Below are positions 52,021 through 55,524 of a stretch of DNA of 55,524 nucleotides, piece by piece. Source of the DNA: CBDUXT01 sp965371245 (GTDB taxonomy: Bacteria; Planctomycetota; Phycisphaerae; UBA1845); the NCBI GenBank assembly GCA_965371245.1, contig CBDUXT010000031.1, positions 1-55,524 on the forward strand, given 5' to 3'. The first letter of the stretch is position 1; every line of letters starts with the position of its first letter. Both the position numbers and the translations under genes were made by a program. The notes under the pieces are model-generated. The model did no database searches. It worked only from the letters and a program-made list of their open reading frames with translations, and was not told the origin of the DNA.

Positions 52021-53820
52021 TTGATATCGATCCACAATCAGCTCTCACAACGGCTTCGCCAGGCGATGGCCGACATCGGCGTTGACGGCGATCCGCTCCT
52101 GCGCTACGCCCAGGAGGAGAGATTCGGGCACTACCAATCCAACTGTGCCATGGGCCTCGCTCGCAGGCTCGGAAAGAAGCCGCGCGACGTGGCCGCCGCA
52201 CTGGTCGAAAAGCTCGACCTGTCCGACATGTGCGAGCCGCCTCAAATCGCCGGGCCGGGGTTTATCAACCTTCGGCTCAAGTCGGCATTCATGGGGCATC
52301 TCTTGGGCCAGGTTCCGTCGGGTGACGGTTCAGCCGACGATCGCCTGGCGATCGATCGGGTCGCCTCTCCGCGTACCATCGTCGTCGATCTGTCGAGCCC
52401 GAACCTGGCCAAGGAGATGCACGTCGGGCATCTTCGCAGCACCGTGATCGGCGATTGCCTCGCCCGCGTGCTCGAGTTCCAGGGGCACACGGTCGTCCGC
52501 GAGAACCACGTCGGCGACTGGGGTACCCAGTTCGGGATGCTCGTCGCCCATCTGTGTTCCACCCAGCCCGAAGTGGCCGAGCGACCCGACGACCTGGTCA
52601 TCAGCGATCTCGAGGCCTTCTACATTGAGGCCAAGAACCGCTTCGACGCCGACGAGGCGTTCCAGAAACAGTCGCGCGAAACGGTCGTCGCGCTCCAGCA
52701 GGGTGACCCGACCACGCGCAAGATATGGAAAGCGTTCTGCGAGGAATCGCTGCGACACTGCCACGCCATCTATGAAAGGCTCGGCGTGCGGCTGATCGAT
52801 CGCGGCGAAAGTTTCTACGCCGACATGATGGCCGACGTCGTGACTCGTCTTGAGAAGATGATGGCCGACCGCGATGACGGCTTCGTGCAAGTCAGTGACG
52901 GGGCGCTGTGTTTGTTCATGGATGGCTTCACCACGCGCGACGGCGAGCCCTTGCCCATGATCGCCCGCAAATCCGACGGCGGCTACAACTACGCCACCTC
53001 CGACCTGGCCACCATCATCCACCGCGTTGAGACCCTCAAGGCCACGGACATCATCTACGTGGTGGGCATCGCCCAGAAGCAACACTTCGACATGCTTTTC
53101 GCCGCTGCCCGACAGTCGGGATGGGCGGGCGAAGGCGTGTCGCTCACCCATGCCGGATTTGGCAACATGCTTGGGCAAGGCGGTCGACCCTTCAAGACCC
53201 GGGAGGGCGGGACCGTCAAGCTCAAGGATGTGCTCGACGACGCCGTCCGCCGCGCGCGGGAGGTGCTCGAAGCGGCGAAGCGCGACGAAGCCAGGCCGGA
53301 ACGAACGCTATCGGCCGGCGAGGCGGACCAGATCGCCGAACGCGTGGGGCTGGCGGCGGTCAAGTATTTCGACCTCTGCCACTCGTTGACCACCGACTAC
53401 AAGTTCGACGTCAACTTGATGCTGGCCATGGAGGGCAACACGGCGCCCTACATGATGTACGCCTATGCCCGCATTCGGTCGATCGAGCGCAAGGCCGGCG
53501 TGCCGTTCGCTTCCCTGCCCAACGGCGATCCGCTCCTGTTGGAACACCCCACGGAGGTCGCGCTCGGTCGTCGGCTGCTACAGTTCGTGGAAACGGTCGA
53601 TATCGTCGCCGCCGATCTGAGGCCCAACGTATTGACCGATTACCTCTATGAGCTGGCCAGGTCCTTCAGCCGCTTCTACGACAAGAGGCTCGGCGTCCGT
53701 GTCATCGACGCTTCGCCGGAAGAAGTGCGCGTGTCCCGCCTTCGCCTGTGCGATCTGACGGCCCGCGTGCTGCGGGTTGGGCTGTCACTACTGGGAATTG
53801 AAACCGTCGAGCGGATGTAG
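52021..53820 (+). CDS. argS: Arginyl-tRNA synthetase
   Basis: 599 residues from TTG 52021. The class I HIGH motif is His134-Val-Gly-His137 in NLAKEMHVGHLRSTVIGD. The N-terminal Add1-type domain (about 1-100), the catalytic core (VLRE NHVGDWGTQFGML, HFDMLFAAARQSGW) and the anticodon-binding DALR domain (NTAPYMMYAYARIRSIER, RSFSRFYDKRLGVRV) are all in order. As in many ArgRS, no canonical KMSKS is seen; GGRPFKTREGG lies at that place. Charges tRNA-Arg. Essential housekeeping gene. Confidence 0.93.
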   Translation: MISIHNQLSQRLRQAMADIGVDGDPLLRYAQEERFGHYQSNCAMGLARRLGKKPRDVAAALVEKLDLSDMCEPPQIAGPGFINLRLKSAFMGHLLGQVPSGDGSADDRLAIDRVASPRTIVVDLSSPNLAKEMHVGHLRSTVIGDCLARVLEFQGHTVVRENHVGDWGTQFGMLVAHLCSTQPEVAERPDDLVISDLEAFYIEAKNRFDADEAFQKQSRETVVALQQGDPTTRKIWKAFCEESLRHCHAIYERLGVRLIDRGESFYADMMADVVTRLEKMMADRDDGFVQVSDGALCLFMDGFTTRDGEPLPMIARKSDGGYNYATSDLATIIHRVETLKATDIIYVVGIAQKQHFDMLFAAARQSGWAGEGVSLTHAGFGNMLGQGGRPFKTREGGTVKLKDVLDDAVRRAREVLEAAKRDEARPERTLSAGEADQIAERVGLAAVKYFDLCHSLTTDYKFDVNLMLAMEGNTAPYMMYAYARIRSIERKAGVPFASLPNGDPLLLEHPTEVALGRRLLQFVETVDIVAADLRPNVLTDYLYELARSFSRFYDKRLGVRVIDASPEEVRVSRLRLCDLTARVLRVGLSLLGIETVERM

Positions 53821-54019
53821 GGCATCGCCAGCCAACAAGACGCGGGTCGCGCGAGCCTCCTCCGAGCCGCGACCGTCAGGGAGCGGACAACGCGAGACCG
53901 TACCTTGTCGCGTGGTGATGCAGTATGGTTCCGCCGAGTGTGGATCAGCGACGAGCCCGTGATGGCGCCCGAATCTCCCGGCGTGCAGCCGGCCGGTCGA
54001 ATCCGCCGGGCGACGGGTT
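53821..54019. other. Convergent intergenic stretch with REP arm
   Basis: Between convergent argS and rpsR. It holds the repeat at 53861-53888; nothing else seen. Confidence 0.6.
53861..53888 (+). repeat. REP-like half-palindrome
   Basis: TCCGAGCCGCGACCGTCAGG with flank GAGCGGA, differing by one base from the 61-92 core. Confidence 0.85.
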
Positions 54020-54298
54020 CTACATGCCTCGGTAGGGTACCAGCGCCATGAAGCGCGCTCGCTTGACCGCACGCTTCAACTCGGCCTGCTCCTGCGTGTT
54101 CGTGCCGGCGCGCTTGCGTGACATGAGCTTGCTACTCGAGGTGAGGAACTTGCGCAAGAGATCGAGTTCTTTGTAATCGATCAACGGCCCCGGCCAGTCG
54201 GGTCCGGCCCGCTCGGGAAAGCGCCGCTTCGTGTGATAGCCGCCGCTGCCGCCGCCACCACGACCGCCCTGATCGCTCTTTGAGTATTCCCTGCCCAT
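54020..54298 (-). CDS. rpsR: 30S ribosomal protein S18
   Basis: 92 residues of bS18: IDYKELDLLRKFLTSSSKLM, then SRKRAGTNTQEQAELKRAVK and RARFMALVPYRG. The N-terminus has a Gly-rich, basic extension (GGRGGGGSGGYHTKRR), longer than in E. coli. Assembles in the small-subunit platform beside S6. It starts 2 nt after the stop of the Trm112-like gene, so the two are co-transcribed. Confidence 0.93.
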   Translation of the reverse strand: MGREYSKSDQGGRGGGGSGGYHTKRRFPERAGPDWPGPLIDYKELDLLRKFLTSSSKLMSRKRAGTNTQEQAELKRAVKRARFMALVPYRGM

Positions 54299-54300
54299 CG

Positions 54301-54549
54301 TTACTCCTGTGTTGTCTTATCCGCGCCGGCCGCCGATTCCTGTCGGGCCGTCGCCATCGCTTGCTCGAAGTCGTCCGGGTCGGCCTCCTCGGCCTCATCG
54401 ATCAGCATAATGGGGATTCCGTCGCGGATCGGGTACCTCTTCCGCGTCGAAGGGTCGGTCGAATAGAGCCAATCGCCAACCTGCACCAGCGGCACATGGG
54501 CCACCGGGCATTCCATGATGCCAAGCAGTTCCTCGTCGATCTTCGTCAT
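54301..54549 (-). CDS. Trm112-family protein
   Basis: 82 residues matching the Trm112/UPF0434 fold: LLGIMECPVAHVPLVQV, then RKRYPIRDGIPIMLIDEAEE. The usual pair of zinc Cys pairs is reduced: only one Cys of CxxC (ECPVAH) remains. The C-terminus is acidic then Ala/Gln-rich. It may act as an activator of a methyltransferase. Upstream of rpsR in one operon. Confidence 0.8.
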   Translation of the reverse strand: MTKIDEELLGIMECPVAHVPLVQVGDWLYSTDPSTRKRYPIRDGIPIMLIDEAEEADPDDFEQAMATARQESAAGADKTTQE

Positions 54550-54722
54550 GGGTCACCAAACACCGCCCCAGCCAACGCTCGCACGGTGTACAAAGATCGG
54601 GCATTATAGCTATGGTGCGAGAGGACGCAAGGCGACGGGCCGGTCCGTCGATGGCGGCTTTGGGGCTGCGGAAACCGGCCTGAGGCAGCACGAGAAGGCC
54701 TCAAGAAGACTAGGGAGCCATT

Positions 54723-55457
54723 TTGTTCGGTTTTCGTTCAAAGGCGACGGCTGGTTTTGCCGACCGCGCTTTCGGCGCCCGGGGGCACCGGAAGCCGTTC
54801 TGGGGTCGAGCCTACGCCCTGGTTCGATGTACGGCCATCGCCCTGCTCGGCCTCGTCTCGCTCGGCACCGTCACCGTGGGGCTCATGAGCATCCGCCGGC
54901 CGGTGGGGTGGGCGAGCCTTTATGGCGGCAACGTCATGCTCGCCCTTCGCTGCACGGACGGGCTCTTGACCGGTACGGTCGGTCTCGTGGCCGACGCTCC
55001 CCCGGGTTCCGAGCCCGACGGCCCGAGTTCGATGTCACCCGCGGCGGGGTGGTGGAGTTCGACACTTTCGCTGAAAGGCGGGGCGCTACAGGTCAAGCCC
55101 TCGCTGAGCTTTCTGGGGTTTTCCATCGCAGGCTACAAGCTCGGCGGACGTCATTCACTCTTCTACTCGGGCGTGAAGCGTGAGGTCGTAGGAACGACGG
55201 AGGTCCGGAAGATGGAGATGCCCGTTTGGATGCTCGCGCCGGCCTTGGGCGCCTGGCCGCTTGTCGCGCTCATCCGCGGCCCGGTTCGCCGGCACCGGCG
55301 GCGCGGGCTTGGTCAGTGCCTGGCTTGCGGCTACGATCTGACGGGCAACACGACGGGCATCTGCTCGGAGTGCGCGACGGCCTTCACCCACGTCGAAGTC
55401 GATCCCGTCGGTGGTTTTTCCGGCCCAGAACGCCCCTCGAACGACGACGAGCCGTGA
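54723..55457 (+). CDS. Membrane protein with C-terminal zinc ribbon
   Basis: 244 residues from TTG 54723, with GGGAG upstream. One N-terminal membrane segment (LVRCTAIALLGLVSLGTVTV) and a second near 165-185 (MPVWMLAPALGAWPLVALIR), then a zinc ribbon CLACGYDLTGNTTGICSECA, which is common on planctomycete membrane proteins. The middle domain is not recognised. The 54550-54722 gap and 55458-55524 hold no gene. Confidence 0.8.
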   Translation: MFGFRSKATAGFADRAFGARGHRKPFWGRAYALVRCTAIALLGLVSLGTVTVGLMSIRRPVGWASLYGGNVMLALRCTDGLLTGTVGLVADAPPGSEPDGPSSMSPAAGWWSSTLSLKGGALQVKPSLSFLGFSIAGYKLGGRHSLFYSGVKREVVGTTEVRKMEMPVWMLAPALGAWPLVALIRGPVRRHRRRGLGQCLACGYDLTGNTTGICSECATAFTHVEVDPVGGFSGPERPSNDDEP

Positions 55458-55524
55458 AGGGACACCTAATAGGTGACTGTCCCGAATGGCACTGCCGCTT
55501 GTGTAGTAAGGACTTACATCGGTT

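Noticed and set aside
53170..53215. Missing KMSKS in ArgRS as a sign of inactivation
   Set aside because: Many ArgRS lack the canonical motif; the rest of the enzyme is complete.

Overview
The window looks like chromosomal DNA of a high-G+C planctomycete, probably Phycisphaerae-related. The clues are several exported proteins with DCNGNGVPD-type EF-hand repeats and dockerin-like C-termini, a protein ending in a CxxCGYDLTGN zinc ribbon, many intergenic palindromic repeats (one encoding the tail GPLPHGRGSD when read through), and a type II secretion (T2SS) locus with hugely expanded secretin N-domains. The taxon is an inference from protein style; there is no rRNA in the window.

Layout. 0-2 kb: two minus-strand surface-polysaccharide genes (FkbM methyltransferase, family 2 glycosyltransferase) that end at a 3' fragment of a tmRNA gene followed by an inverted-repeat recombination core, i.e. 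an island boundary. 2.1-5.35 kb: a SIR2-HerA anti-phage defence pair with a 41-codon ORF in front and a truncated upstream gene beside an integrase relic. 5.5-11.2 kb: a lipoprotein esterase, a PLP dehydratase, a PilZ protein, then gene fragments (nucleotidyltransferase, aminoglycoside phosphotransferase, integrase), dispersed repeats and a tandem-duplicated Cys-rich protein. 11.4-22.2 kb: exported proteins: a metalloprotease with EF-hand repeats, propeller and dockerin; a Cys-rich dockerin protein; a frameshifted lipoprotein; a TolB-like propeller lipoprotein; a VCBS-repeat lipoprotein; and an IS110-type relic. 22.6 kb: cytidylate kinase.

23.7-46.8 kb is the centrepiece: one plus-strand T2SS run, gspF-G-H-I-J-K, a PilM-PilN (GspL-like) fusion, a GspM/PilO-like protein carrying a PKD domain, a 2758-residue protein made of about 27 secretin-N-type repeats with no secretin barrel, a 1485-residue secretin with about 13 N-domains before a normal barrel, and a small lipoprotein that could be a pilotin. 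No gspE ATPase, gspC or prepilin peptidase is present here. My reading is that the secretin and the barrel-less giant extend or scaffold the periplasmic channel in a lineage with a wide, invaginated periplasm, and that nearby dockerin and EF-hand proteins are candidate cargo. This is the best candidate for an undescribed system in the window.

47-55.5 kb is mostly housekeeping: YgfZ, an SDR oxidoreductase, a small zinc-ribbon protein, an HD-domain hydrolase, an APH-fold kinase, RsfS, ArgS, ribosomal protein S18, a Trm112-like protein and a membrane zinc-ribbon protein, separated by palindromic repeats.
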